From an uncultured Aquimarina sp. (GTDB lineage Bacteria > Bacteroidota > Bacteroidia > Flavobacteriales > Flavobacteriaceae): a DNA stretch of 64,000 bases. The notes beneath the pieces were generated by a model that saw only the letters and a list, made by a program, of their open reading frames with translations, was not told where the DNA came from and made no database searches. Shown here piece by piece: positions 18,741-26,653 of this stretch (the first letter of the stretch is position 1; the number at the start of each line of letters is the position of its first letter). The stretch is from contig CANMTP010000003.1 of NCBI GenBank assembly GCA_947500845.1, forward strand, positions 1 through 64,000, read 5' to 3'. The position numbers were made by a program, and so were the translations under genes.

Positions 18741-19724
18741 TTAGAATGATTTGTGTTTACAATAATCTACTAATGCGATTCTTCCCTGAAAGAATCTGAA
18801 GGTTAAATGTATAATATTTCCTCCATTATCTTCTAAGGATATGGATTTATTTAACTCAAAGTCATACGGTTGATGACTACCATCCTCTATAGCAATATTA
18901 TCAGCATATAAAGCCAATACCTTATCTGACTTTCTGATGGGTTCTACTTTACCAGTAAGGCCCGGAACTACTCCAGATTTATTGATGATCACCGAACCAA
19001 ACCCTTCTGTTTTTTCTATCGTTACTTCAATATCTTCCTTTGGATTAATATTTTTGAACATCACAGCCGGGTACTGGGGATGAGCTATTAATACCGTATA
19101 CAACTTGCGCGTACGAATTATAAAATGTGCTAATCCTGTCTCATCAGAAATCCCTTCTAAATATGTAGAATTGTTTGCAACCAAAACCACTTTGGCATTT
19201 TTGACTTGTTTTTCGTCCTGATCGATAATCTTTATTGAAAAAATAAAGGGTTTTGCATTAATCATGGTAGAGAGTTTCGACCATCTTCTTCTAAAAAACG
19301 TCTGGTCTTTGTTCAATTTTTTTTCGATCAAAGTGGCTAATTCTTCTGGCGTTTTTTGTTGAAGATCGATATAACCGACCGTTTTAAGAATACCTGGAAT
19401 TTCTGTGTTATCAAACCTAACAGGTAAAATATATTCTCGACTTTCTTGAAATGCACGAGCTTGCATCGAAACCCTCTCATGATTCGTCCATAATTTCTGA
19501 TTATAAAAACCAGATATAAATAGAACTGTATACCTCGCTTTATTTTGATATATCTCTGATAAATACTCATACAAGTTCTTACCCCATAAATTTGCTTCTT
19601 CAAACAAATCATAGAATACTTTAATTCCTCTCTTATTCAGGCTATTTGCGACTTCCTCTACATACGCCCGATTCTCTCCGGCAAAAGAGAGTGCCACATC
19701 ATACTCATAGCTATTACTTTTCAT
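18741..19724 (-). CDS. TIR-domain protein with a C-terminal beta-rich extension
   Basis: From ATG 19724 the product has 327 residues (a longer reading starts at 19754). Residues 8-137 form a TIR domain of the bacterial TIR_2 type: DVALSFAGE at 9-17, a central VFYD, and FISGFYNQKLW ending at Trp79 with NHER just after it. Glu83 is at the position of the catalytic glutamate of NAD-hydrolysing TIRs. Residues about 155-230 look like a carboxypeptidase-regulatory or Ig-like fold (SIKIIDQDEKQVKNAKVVLVAN), and the last 90 residues are unrecognised. Such proteins may act in antiphage immunity or NAD signalling, but no defence partner is adjacent. The neighbour is an isoaspartyl peptidase. Confidence 0.85.
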   Translation of the reverse strand: MKSNSYEYDVALSFAGENRAYVEEVANSLNKRGIKVFYDLFEEANLWGKNLYEYLSEIYQNKARYTVLFISGFYNQKLWTNHERVSMQARAFQESREYILPVRFDNTEIPGILKTVGYIDLQQKTPEELATLIEKKLNKDQTFFRRRWSKLSTMINAKPFIFSIKIIDQDEKQVKNAKVVLVANNSTYLEGISDETGLAHFIIRTRKLYTVLIAHPQYPAVMFKNINPKEDIEVTIEKTEGFGSVIINKSGVVPGLTGKVEPIRKSDKVLALYADNIAIEDGSHQPYDFELNKSISLEDNGGNIIHLTFRFFQGRIALVDYCKHKSF

Positions 19725-19802
19725 CACTGACTTATTTTTATACCTAAAAACCATTAAATTCTTTATCGAATGTCTTGTTATACAAAATTACCGTCTTTAT
19801 TT

Positions 19803-19834
19803 GGAAATATTCCATTTTTAATAGGAAATATTCC
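19803..19834. promoter_or_regulatory. Tandem operator-like palindromes between TIR and radical SAM genes
   Basis: GGAAATATTCC occurs at 19803-19813 and again at 19824-19834. Each copy is an interrupted palindrome (GGAA-ATA-TTCC), and the copies are 21 bp apart, two helical turns, in the divergent region between the starts at 19724 and 19875. This spacing is typical of a repressor or activator binding cooperatively on one DNA face. No candidate regulator is adjacent. Confidence 0.45.
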
Positions 19835-19874
19835 AACAAAAGTTTTACTTTTAAACCGTAATAAAACCATACTC

Positions 19875-20948
19875 ATGAAACCGAAAAACCACATTAAAGG
19901 CAGGGGTGCACAGGAAAAAGTACATAATAAATTCTCAAAAAATCATCATGAGTTGCGAGATGATTTCTTAAATTATTGTGAAAGAGAAGGAGAGCAAATC
20001 GACAGGTTCCGAACCACCTATATAGAAACTTTTCCTAAAACTATCGTAAATACCGTTACCAGTCCCGATGTCGGGATGATGTACTCGCTTAACCCTTATC
20101 AAGGTTGCGAACACGGCTGTGTATATTGTTATGCTCGAAATTCTCACGAATATTGGGGTTATGGTCCCGGATTAGATTTTGAAAGTAAAATCCTGGTGAA
20201 GAAAAATGCACCAGAATTATTAGAAAAAAAACTGCGTAGTAAAAAATGGAAAGCCTATCCCATTTCCCTCTCAGGCAATACAGATTGCTATCAACCTATT
20301 GAGAAAAAGCTAAAAATCACTCGAAATCTCTTGGAAATATTCTTAAAATATAAACATCCCGTTGGTATTATTACCAAAAATGCACTTATCCAGAGAGATC
20401 TGGATATCCTGTCAGAATTGGCTAAGGATAACTTGGTTGCTGTTTTCTTGTCAATTACTTCTCTACAAGAAGAAACCAGAAGAATTCTTGAACCCCGAAC
20501 AGCAAGTATCAAAAAAAGGTTAGAAACTTTAGAAAAATTAAATTCGGCAGGTATCCCAACCAATGTAATGATGGCTCCTGTTATTCCATCGATTAATAGT
20601 CATGAAATATTGCCACTAGCCAAAGAAATTTCTGAACGAGGAGCAAAAAGTATTGGATTTACCATCGTTAGGCTTAATGGGGCCATTGGAAAAATTTTTA
20701 GTACATGGTTAGAAAATACCTTACCTGATAGAAAGGATAAAATTCTAAATCAAATCATGGAATGCCATAATGGAAATCTTAATGACAGTGAATTTGGGAG
20801 AAGAATGAAAGGATCGGGAAAGATTGCAGATCAAATCCATCAGCTTTTTGAATTGGCCAGAAAAAAATATTTCCCAAAAACGGAAAAACTTCACTTAAAC
20901 TGTGACTTACATGAACAATATAAAGATGGGCAGATGAAGCTGTTTTGA
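19875..20948 (+). CDS. PA0069-family radical SAM protein (SPL-like)
   Basis: From ATG 19875 (MKPKNHIKGRGAQ) the product has 357 residues; the longer reading from 19770 passes through the operator-like repeats and lacks conservation signals. The 4Fe-4S cluster cysteines are Cys78, Cys82 and Cys85 in NPYQGCEHGCVYCYAR, the pattern of the PA0069/spore-photolyase-like group. SLSGNTDCYQPIEKK and ILEPRTASIKKR are further family hallmarks. The reaction is not established for this family. The gene is divergent from the TIR gene and convergent with the HD gene, with stops nearly touching. Confidence 0.88.
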   Translation: MKPKNHIKGRGAQEKVHNKFSKNHHELRDDFLNYCEREGEQIDRFRTTYIETFPKTIVNTVTSPDVGMMYSLNPYQGCEHGCVYCYARNSHEYWGYGPGLDFESKILVKKNAPELLEKKLRSKKWKAYPISLSGNTDCYQPIEKKLKITRNLLEIFLKYKHPVGIITKNALIQRDLDILSELAKDNLVAVFLSITSLQEETRRILEPRTASIKKRLETLEKLNSAGIPTNVMMAPVIPSINSHEILPLAKEISERGAKSIGFTIVRLNGAIGKIFSTWLENTLPDRKDKILNQIMECHNGNLNDSEFGRRMKGSGKIADQIHQLFELARKKYFPKTEKLHLNCDLHEQYKDGQMKLF

Positions 20949-21608
20949 TTATAACTCCCCTTCCCACTCCTTGTAAAACCGATCAAGGAACTGCTCCATA
21001 AAAGTATGCCTTTGCTGTGCCAGTTTTTTACCTGTTTTGGTGTTCATACGATCTTTGAGCAATAATAATTTTTCGTAGAAATGATTAATGGTTGGTGCCG
21101 TAGATTTTTTATATGCTTCTTTGGTCATATCCAGTTGAGGAGGAATATCTGGATTATACAGTGCTCTATCTTTAAACCCTCCATAATTAAAACATCTGGC
21201 AATCCCAATTGCTCCGATAGCATCCAGACGATCTGCATCCTGAATAATATCAAGTTCTGGAGAAGTAAACTTTTGTTTGATATTTCCTCCTTTGAAGGAG
21301 ATATTTTCAATGATCAGAATTACGTGATCAATTACATTTTTTTTTACTTCGAACCGTTGTAGAAATTCTCTAGCCACTTTAGGTCCTATAGTTTCATCGC
21401 CGTTGTGAAATTTAGAATCAGCAATATCATGAAGCAATGCTCCTAAGGCTATTACCAAAGGATCGACATTTTCATCTTTTGCGATTAAAACAGCATTTTT
21501 GAAAACCCTTTCTGTGTGAAACCAATCATGACCTCCTTCTGCATCCTTTAGTGTATTTCTAACAAAAATTATGGTTTTCTCTATAATTTCTGAAGGTTTC
21601 ATCGTCAC
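20949..21608 (-). CDS. HD-domain metal-dependent phosphohydrolase (YedJ-like)
   Basis: A 219-residue HD-superfamily protein. The metal ligands are seen in HDWFHTERVF (about residues 23-32), LLHDIADSKFH (57-67) and the downstream IIQDADRLDAIGA, which is the YedJ/YpgQ pattern. Relatives hydrolyse nucleotides or related phosphates, but the substrate is unknown. It is the last gene of a tight three-gene run with plsC and the desaturase (4-bp gap to the upstream stop), suggesting shared regulation with lipid genes without proving a related function. Confidence 0.85.
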   Translation of the reverse strand: MTMKPSEIIEKTIIFVRNTLKDAEGGHDWFHTERVFKNAVLIAKDENVDPLVIALGALLHDIADSKFHNGDETIGPKVAREFLQRFEVKKNVIDHVILIIENISFKGGNIKQKFTSPELDIIQDADRLDAIGAIGIARCFNYGGFKDRALYNPDIPPQLDMTKEAYKKSTAPTINHFYEKLLLLKDRMNTKTGKKLAQQRHTFMEQFLDRFYKEWEGEL

Positions 21609-21612
21609 AACT

Positions 21613-22614
21613 TTATTTTGCCAGCGCAGGCTCTACCCATTTGAATTGAAAAACTTCATCTGGAATTACTAATCTCTCACTAATTCTTTGCATTCTGGCT
21701 GGTAGTTTCATGACAAAATCCCTTGCCTTTTCAGCCTCATCTGTTAAATCAATAAGTTTATCGATCTGCCACTTATCGATTAGCCGCTGCATAATATCGA
21801 TATAGTCTTGTGAAGTATATACTCCTAATCGTTGGGCTGCATTAGAAAATTCCTCAAAAGCTGTCCCAATAGCATCGCCAGATTCTCTTAGAAAATGAGC
21901 TGGCATAACGATCTTATGTTTCATCATGTCACTAAAAGCAATCATCATCTGACTTGGATCGACTTCAAAAATGCTTTTTACAAACTCACTGTATGCGTTA
22001 AAATGACGCATCTCATCTCCTGCTATAATTCGGCACATTTTGGCTAGTGATTTGTTCGAATACTCCTTAGCTAGTTTTGCTACTCTGCTATGAGAAACAT
22101 TTGTCGCTAATTCCTGAAAGCTAGTATACACAAAATTTTTATACGGGTCTCTATCGGTTCCTATATCAAAACCATCATTGATCAAATGTTGGGTAGTTCT
22201 TTCTACCTCTATCATATTGACTCTACCAGATAGATATAAATATTTGTTCAAGGTATCCCCATGTCTATTCTCTTCACTAGTCCAATAACGCACCCATTTT
22301 GCCCAGCCGTTATCTTTACCTCCTTCATGTTGGTTTACCCCTTCTACGTCCATTAACCAGGATTCGTAGGTTGGTAAGGCCTCTTCGGTAATTGTATCAC
22401 CCACTAGAACCACCCAAAAATCATAAGGTAATTCTTTAGCCAATTCTCTTAGTTCTTTAACCTCATCAAAAAAGGTATCTTCATTTTGCGAATTGGGTAA
22501 AAAATCAGTGGGTTGCCATACCGTATCAATAGGAATTAAAAATTTATCAATAAAAGAATCCACCTTCTTTTCGAGCAATTGCATTACTTCTAATCTAATA
22601 TTATCTAAGGCCAT
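21613..22614 (-). CDS. Acyl-ACP desaturase (soluble diiron, stearoyl-ACP type)
   Basis: A 333-residue soluble fatty-acyl-ACP desaturase. The two diiron ExxH motifs are visible in SEENRHGD and GDEMRHFNAY, each set in long helices. The enzyme introduces a cis double bond into acyl-ACP using oxygen and ferredoxin. It lies 13 bp downstream of the plsC gene and 4 bp upstream of the HD gene, so desaturation and acyl transfer to glycerolipid are probably expressed together. Length and both motifs are complete. Confidence 0.92.
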   Translation of the reverse strand: MALDNIRLEVMQLLEKKVDSFIDKFLIPIDTVWQPTDFLPNSQNEDTFFDEVKELRELAKELPYDFWVVLVGDTITEEALPTYESWLMDVEGVNQHEGGKDNGWAKWVRYWTSEENRHGDTLNKYLYLSGRVNMIEVERTTQHLINDGFDIGTDRDPYKNFVYTSFQELATNVSHSRVAKLAKEYSNKSLAKMCRIIAGDEMRHFNAYSEFVKSIFEVDPSQMMIAFSDMMKHKIVMPAHFLRESGDAIGTAFEEFSNAAQRLGVYTSQDYIDIMQRLIDKWQIDKLIDLTDEAEKARDFVMKLPARMQRISERLVIPDEVFQFKWVEPALAK

Positions 22615-22627
22615 GATGATCTGTGTA

Positions 22628-23368
22628 TTATGTTTTAACTGCTAAAGTAATCCTTTCTTCTATTTTTTCGAGTAATATTTCGGGTTCTTTATCAATTGTT
22701 AAAGGTTCTTGTACTTCTAAAGTTAAATGTATACCTGTACCCATCGGAAAATTGCCATATTGTAATAATTTCCAGCTATTGTTTATAGCTACAGGAACTA
22801 CTAAGGCATTTGGGGCATTTTTAAACAAGATTTTTAAACCTGTTGGAGCAAATGGCTTCGGTATTCCGTTTCTGCTTCTCGTTCCTTCAGGAAAAATAAC
22901 TGCCGAGAAATTGTGGGTTGCAATAAACTTTCCAAATTCTGACAATGCGGGAATAGATTGTTTTGGATTTTTTCTATCAATTAAAACGTTACCTCCATGT
23001 TTTAAGTTGTATGATATACTTGGTATTCCCTTACCTAATTCAATTTTGGATATGAACTTTGGTTTATTTCTACGTAAGTACCATGATATTAAAGGGATAT
23101 CAAACATGCTTTGGTGATTAGAAACAATAATCAATGACCGGTCCTTTGGTAACTTGTATTTATTTTTAAAACTAAACGTCACTCCCAAAATATGCAAACA
23201 CCTTAATAAGAATAAGTTCATCACATTTACAACTCCTCTATGTATTGCTGTACCGCCCAAATTTTTACCCATCCATTGCAATGGATGAAAAACGGCAAGT
23301 GTTAACCCAAAAAATAAATAGAAAACTATAGAAAGTGGATAACTAATTACCCTTTTTATTGCCCCCAT
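22628..23368 (-). CDS. plsC: 1-acyl-sn-glycerol-3-phosphate acyltransferase
   Basis: A 246-residue membrane acyltransferase. The catalytic HxxxxD is NHQSMFD (His85-Asp90) and the phosphate-binding block is FPEGTRS (159-165). An N-terminal hydrophobic segment (about 8-28) anchors it to the inner membrane. It converts lysophosphatidic acid to phosphatidic acid. It is the first gene of the plsC/desaturase/HD run. A strong bidirectional terminator (23456-23486) separates it from the upstream bacilliredoxin gene. Confidence 0.9.
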   Translation of the reverse strand: MGAIKRVISYPLSIVFYLFFGLTLAVFHPLQWMGKNLGGTAIHRGVVNVMNLFLLRCLHILGVTFSFKNKYKLPKDRSLIIVSNHQSMFDIPLISWYLRRNKPKFISKIELGKGIPSISYNLKHGGNVLIDRKNPKQSIPALSEFGKFIATHNFSAVIFPEGTRSRNGIPKPFAPTGLKILFKNAPNALVVPVAINNSWKLLQYGNFPMGTGIHLTLEVQEPLTIDKEPEILLEKIEERITLAVKT

Positions 23369-23455
23369 TCTTTATGCCTAATAATAAATTTGATTTGTGT
23401 AATTGTGTTGCAAGTTCTTACATTATTTTCAGTAAACCAACATATTTTTTATAAT

Positions 23456-23486
23456 AAAAACCGTCCCTAGACTCGGGACGGTTTTT
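23456..23486. terminator. Bidirectional terminator between bacilliredoxin and plsC
   Basis: AAAAACCGTCCC-tagactc-GGGACGGTTTTT is a perfect 12-bp stem with T-tracts on both strands. It lies just after the bacilliredoxin stop on the minus strand. Confidence 0.85.
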
Positions 23487-23515
23487 ACTTTAGATCTCAA
23501 ATATACAGTACTTTT

Positions 23516-23926
23516 TTAGCAATGCTCATTATAAGCATCCTTAAGATTTTCTGCAATCATTTCTGCAGGTCTTCCTTCAATATGGTGACGCTCTAACATA
23601 TGAACTAACTCTCCGTTCTTAAAAAGTGCCATCGACGGTGAAGACGGTGGGAAAGGGATCATATATCCACGTGCCTTATCGGTTGCTTCTCTATCGACTC
23701 CTGCAAAAACAGTAACCAGATTGTCTGGTTTTTTATCATTATTTAATGAAACTCTCGCCCCAGGACGTGCATTTGCTGCTGCACAACCACATACCGAGTT
23801 TACAACCACCAGTGTGGTGCCTTCTTTTGCTATTGCTGCTTCTACTGCGTCTGCTGTATGTAATTCTTCAAAACCAATATTGGTTAAATCTTCGCGCATT
23901 GGTTTTACTAAATCTGCTGGATACAT
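23516..23926 (-). CDS. Bacilliredoxin (BrxA/BrxB family, YphP/YqiW-like)
   Basis: A 136-residue thioredoxin-fold protein. The diagnostic CGC motif is Cys46-Gly-Cys48 in VVNSVCGCAAANARPGA, followed by FAGVDREAT and the cis-Pro region PPSSPSMALF. Bacilliredoxins remove bacillithiol from S-bacillithiolated proteins in Firmicutes; the family is also widespread in Bacteroidota. The length is complete. The gene is monocistronic, with a terminator right after it. Confidence 0.9.
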   Translation of the reverse strand: MYPADLVKPMREDLTNIGFEELHTADAVEAAIAKEGTTLVVVNSVCGCAAANARPGARVSLNNDKKPDNLVTVFAGVDREATDKARGYMIPFPPSSPSMALFKNGELVHMLERHHIEGRPAEMIAENLKDAYNEHC

Positions 23927-24138
23927 ATTTCTTCTTGTTTTTTTCTTTAAATTTTATGCAAAGGTACGAATTATGTACCATATCGCACCTACAACCAGGT
24001 AACTGTAACATCATTATTTAACTAATATTATGATTTTTTTATCGTAACAAAAAGGTTGTAGCACTGTCTAATTAAAATAAAAGCCGAAATGTATCCCTAG
24101 ATATTTTCGATTATCTTTGCAACCCAAAAACTATTTGA

Positions 24139-24873
24139 ATGATAAAATGGTTCGCAGCCATATTAGGTTATATATTTTTTAGATTTCCGGGAGCAGTTCT
24201 TGGTTTTATACTTGGAAGTCTTCTAGACTCAACTACTATTAAAACCAGTGGTAATTTTAAAACCGTATTCTCTCAAGGGGAGAAAGTAACACCGGCAGAC
24301 TTCGAACTTAATTTACTTTCGCTATCATCTATTGTAATTAAAGCCGACGGGAGAGTTAACCAGAGAGAACTAGATTATGTGCGAAGTTATTTTGTGAGCG
24401 CCTACGGAAAAGAACGTGCCAATGCAACCTTCAGAACATTTAATGAAATTATAAAAAATCGAGATGTTTCTGCACATCGAATCTGTATGTATATTAATCA
24501 ACATACCCAATATCCTTCTCGATTACAAATTCTACATTTTTTATTTGGAATAGCCAATGCAGATGGTAGTGTGAGTAGTGCTGAAGCTAACGAGATCCAG
24601 AATATTGCAAGATTTTTGCGTATTAATTTAAGGGATTTTGAAAGTATTAAGGCTATGTTTTTTAAAACGGTGGATCAAGCGTATAAAATTCTCGAAATTG
24701 AAAAAAATGCCAGTGATTCTGAAGTAAAGAAGGCATTTAGAACCATGGCAAAAAAATATCATCCAGATAAACTACAGCACATGGATGAAGTTTATAAAAA
24801 AGGTGCAGAAGAGAAGTTTCGCGAAGTACAGAAAGCCTACGATCAAATTAAAAAAGAACGTGGCATTAGTTAG
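24139..24873 (+). CDS. djlA: DjlA-like co-chaperone (TerB-like domain plus J domain)
   Basis: A 244-residue protein with a hydrophobic N-terminal segment containing a GAVLGFILGSLLD helix, as in DjlA membrane anchors. A TerB-like helical domain spans about 50-170 (SLSSIVIKADGRVNQRELDYV, IANADGSVSSAEANEI) and a C-terminal J domain spans 180-242 with the HPD motif at 208-210. The J domain should stimulate DnaK ATPase at the inner membrane. The 3' end overlaps the convergent crtY stop by 8 bp. Confidence 0.88.
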   Translation: MIKWFAAILGYIFFRFPGAVLGFILGSLLDSTTIKTSGNFKTVFSQGEKVTPADFELNLLSLSSIVIKADGRVNQRELDYVRSYFVSAYGKERANATFRTFNEIIKNRDVSAHRICMYINQHTQYPSRLQILHFLFGIANADGSVSSAEANEIQNIARFLRINLRDFESIKAMFFKTVDQAYKILEIEKNASDSEVKKAFRTMAKKYHPDKLQHMDEVYKKGAEEKFREVQKAYDQIKKERGIS

Positions 24874-26026
24874 CTTTAGAAAATTTACCTGAAATCCTTG
24901 CCCAAAGCATTTTTAAAAAATTTAATGCAGGCAAACTTGTAGTGATTTGTACATCCTCTAACAAGGTACTTTCTTCATCTAAAAACTTCAAAATCTTTGT
25001 GACCTTATTTCTCTCAAATAGCTTTGAAAATAAAGAGGCCCCTATGTGATTCTTTTTATATAGAAGGTCTATGAACAACAAATCGTAGTACCAAAACTTG
25101 GTCCTTTTTCCAAATTGGGAAAGATCTGAGCTCTTTTTAAGATAGTTGGTCAATTTTCGTATTTTCTTAGAAGTTAGACTAAATGTAAATCCGGTACTTG
25201 GCTTGGTCCACCCCCCCGCAGTGCCTAGATGAATGATGTTTTTAGAATTATGTTTCCTGAAATCGTAGCAGGTCATCGGTATACATCCTTTTTCTTTTTC
25301 GGTAATTTCATAGTGCGTAATTTCTCTTTCCTGGAGGTACTTTATAATTTCATCCTCATATTCTTTTTCCTTTAAAAGAGCTTCCGAAAATAAGGTGTAC
25401 TCAAATAATGCCTCGGTTTCAGAAATGGGCAGTATGTACATAAACCGCGTATTCCCTTTTTGTTCTACTGTAAAATCCATGAAAGTAGCCATTGTAGTAT
25501 CAAAAGCAGGTTCTGATGTTTTAATAAACCAGCCTATAAAATGCTGATTTAAAACCGGATATTTCATTTGTTCTTTATATGCAGAAGAGAAAATGATACT
25601 ATTAAATACTTTATCCCCAAGATAGTTTTTTTGGTCTGTTTCTACTTTTACAATATTCCCTTCATCTTTAATATCTAACACCTCTTCTTGTACAATAGTT
25701 ACATTGGATTTCATTTGTACTTCATTAAAAACAAATCTGTAAAATTCTTTGCTGCGAATCATCTTATATTGATACGGAGAAATATCTATTTTTTTTGAAA
25801 ACCAATCGCTGCCAAAGTAAATATTGTTCCACTTTTTGATTAAGATTTTGTCCCATATTCCTATATCCTTTTCCCAAAAGCACCATGTACGATCATTAAG
25901 ATCTTTGGTTTGCTTATCGATCATTAAGATCTGCTTTTGATCAAAATATGAGTCTGAAATAAGATGATGTATCAACATAAGCCCGGCAGCTCCTGTACCT
26001 GTAATTATGTAATCGTATTTTTGCAT
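24866..26026 (-). CDS. crtY: Lycopene beta-cyclase (CrtY type)
   Basis: A 386-residue flavoprotein-like cyclase. An N-terminal dinucleotide-binding motif (YDYIITGTGAAGLML, residues 4-18) is followed by the CrtY signature NDRTWCFWEK and by HLGTAGGWTKPSTGFTF near residue 267. It cyclises the psi ends of lycopene or related carotenoids to beta-ionone rings. Its ATG directly follows the cruF stop (TGAATG), so the two are translationally coupled. With CruF and CrtD as neighbours, one end of the final pigment is probably cyclic and the other acyclic and hydroxylated. Confidence 0.9.
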   Translation of the reverse strand: MQKYDYIITGTGAAGLMLIHHLISDSYFDQKQILMIDKQTKDLNDRTWCFWEKDIGIWDKILIKKWNNIYFGSDWFSKKIDISPYQYKMIRSKEFYRFVFNEVQMKSNVTIVQEEVLDIKDEGNIVKVETDQKNYLGDKVFNSIIFSSAYKEQMKYPVLNQHFIGWFIKTSEPAFDTTMATFMDFTVEQKGNTRFMYILPISETEALFEYTLFSEALLKEKEYEDEIIKYLQEREITHYEITEKEKGCIPMTCYDFRKHNSKNIIHLGTAGGWTKPSTGFTFSLTSKKIRKLTNYLKKSSDLSQFGKRTKFWYYDLLFIDLLYKKNHIGASLFSKLFERNKVTKILKFLDEESTLLEDVQITTSLPALNFLKMLWARISGKFSKAN

Positions 26027-26653
26027 TCAGACAATTAAAAAAACGGTAAAAAAGGCTAATATAGCAATATAAATGTGTAAAGAAATTCTGAAACGAAACA
26101 CTTTTATAATTTTTTGAAGGAACAAATGAGCTATCAAGGCAATAAAAAACCATCCTAAATAATTCTGAAGAGGTACCACCCCATTATCAAATTTCCAAAA
26201 ATCAAATCTTGGTGCAGAAACCTCGATAATAAGATCCAGAAACACCATCAGGATAGCTCCCAAAACTGAAGATATGAACAAATTATGATGTATTGTTCTC
26301 ACTATCCCAGCAGAACAATAGGTTAAGATTGCCCAGTTTACTCCAATAATCCATGGCACACCATACACTTTAAGCCCAAGATTTTCTCCATACGCATAGT
26401 TTCCAAAAATTAATCCGTAGTTCACCCCCAAATATTCGGTAATCATTCCCAGACTAAATGGAATTAGTAAAGCAAGGATCAACGCTTTATTAAAATTCGT
26501 ATTCCATATGATTAAAAAAAGATATACTAGCAAATTAAGCCATGTTAATGATAAGAACCAATCTTCATAACCCACTAGAATTCCTATCATCCCGGAAATG
26601 TTAAATAACCAAATAATGAATATCGAAATATATAAGTGTCTATTTGTGCTCAT
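26027..26653 (-). CDS. cruF: Carotenoid 1',2'-hydratase (CruF-like integral membrane protein)
   Basis: A 208-residue protein with about seven transmembrane helices. The segments EYLGVNYGLIFGNYAYGE, GVPWIIGVNWAILTY and DLIIEVSAPRFDFW match the carotenoid biosynthesis family of CruF hydratases. CruF adds water to the 1',2' double bond of acyclic psi ends, as in myxol and saproxanthin synthesis. The start overlaps the upstream crtD-like gene by 14 bp, and the stop touches the crtY start, giving a compact three-gene operon. Confidence 0.85.
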   Translation of the reverse strand: MSTNRHLYISIFIIWLFNISGMIGILVGYEDWFLSLTWLNLLVYLFLIIWNTNFNKALILALLIPFSLGMITEYLGVNYGLIFGNYAYGENLGLKVYGVPWIIGVNWAILTYCSAGIVRTIHHNLFISSVLGAILMVFLDLIIEVSAPRFDFWKFDNGVVPLQNYLGWFFIALIAHLFLQKIIKVFRFRISLHIYIAILAFFTVFLIV

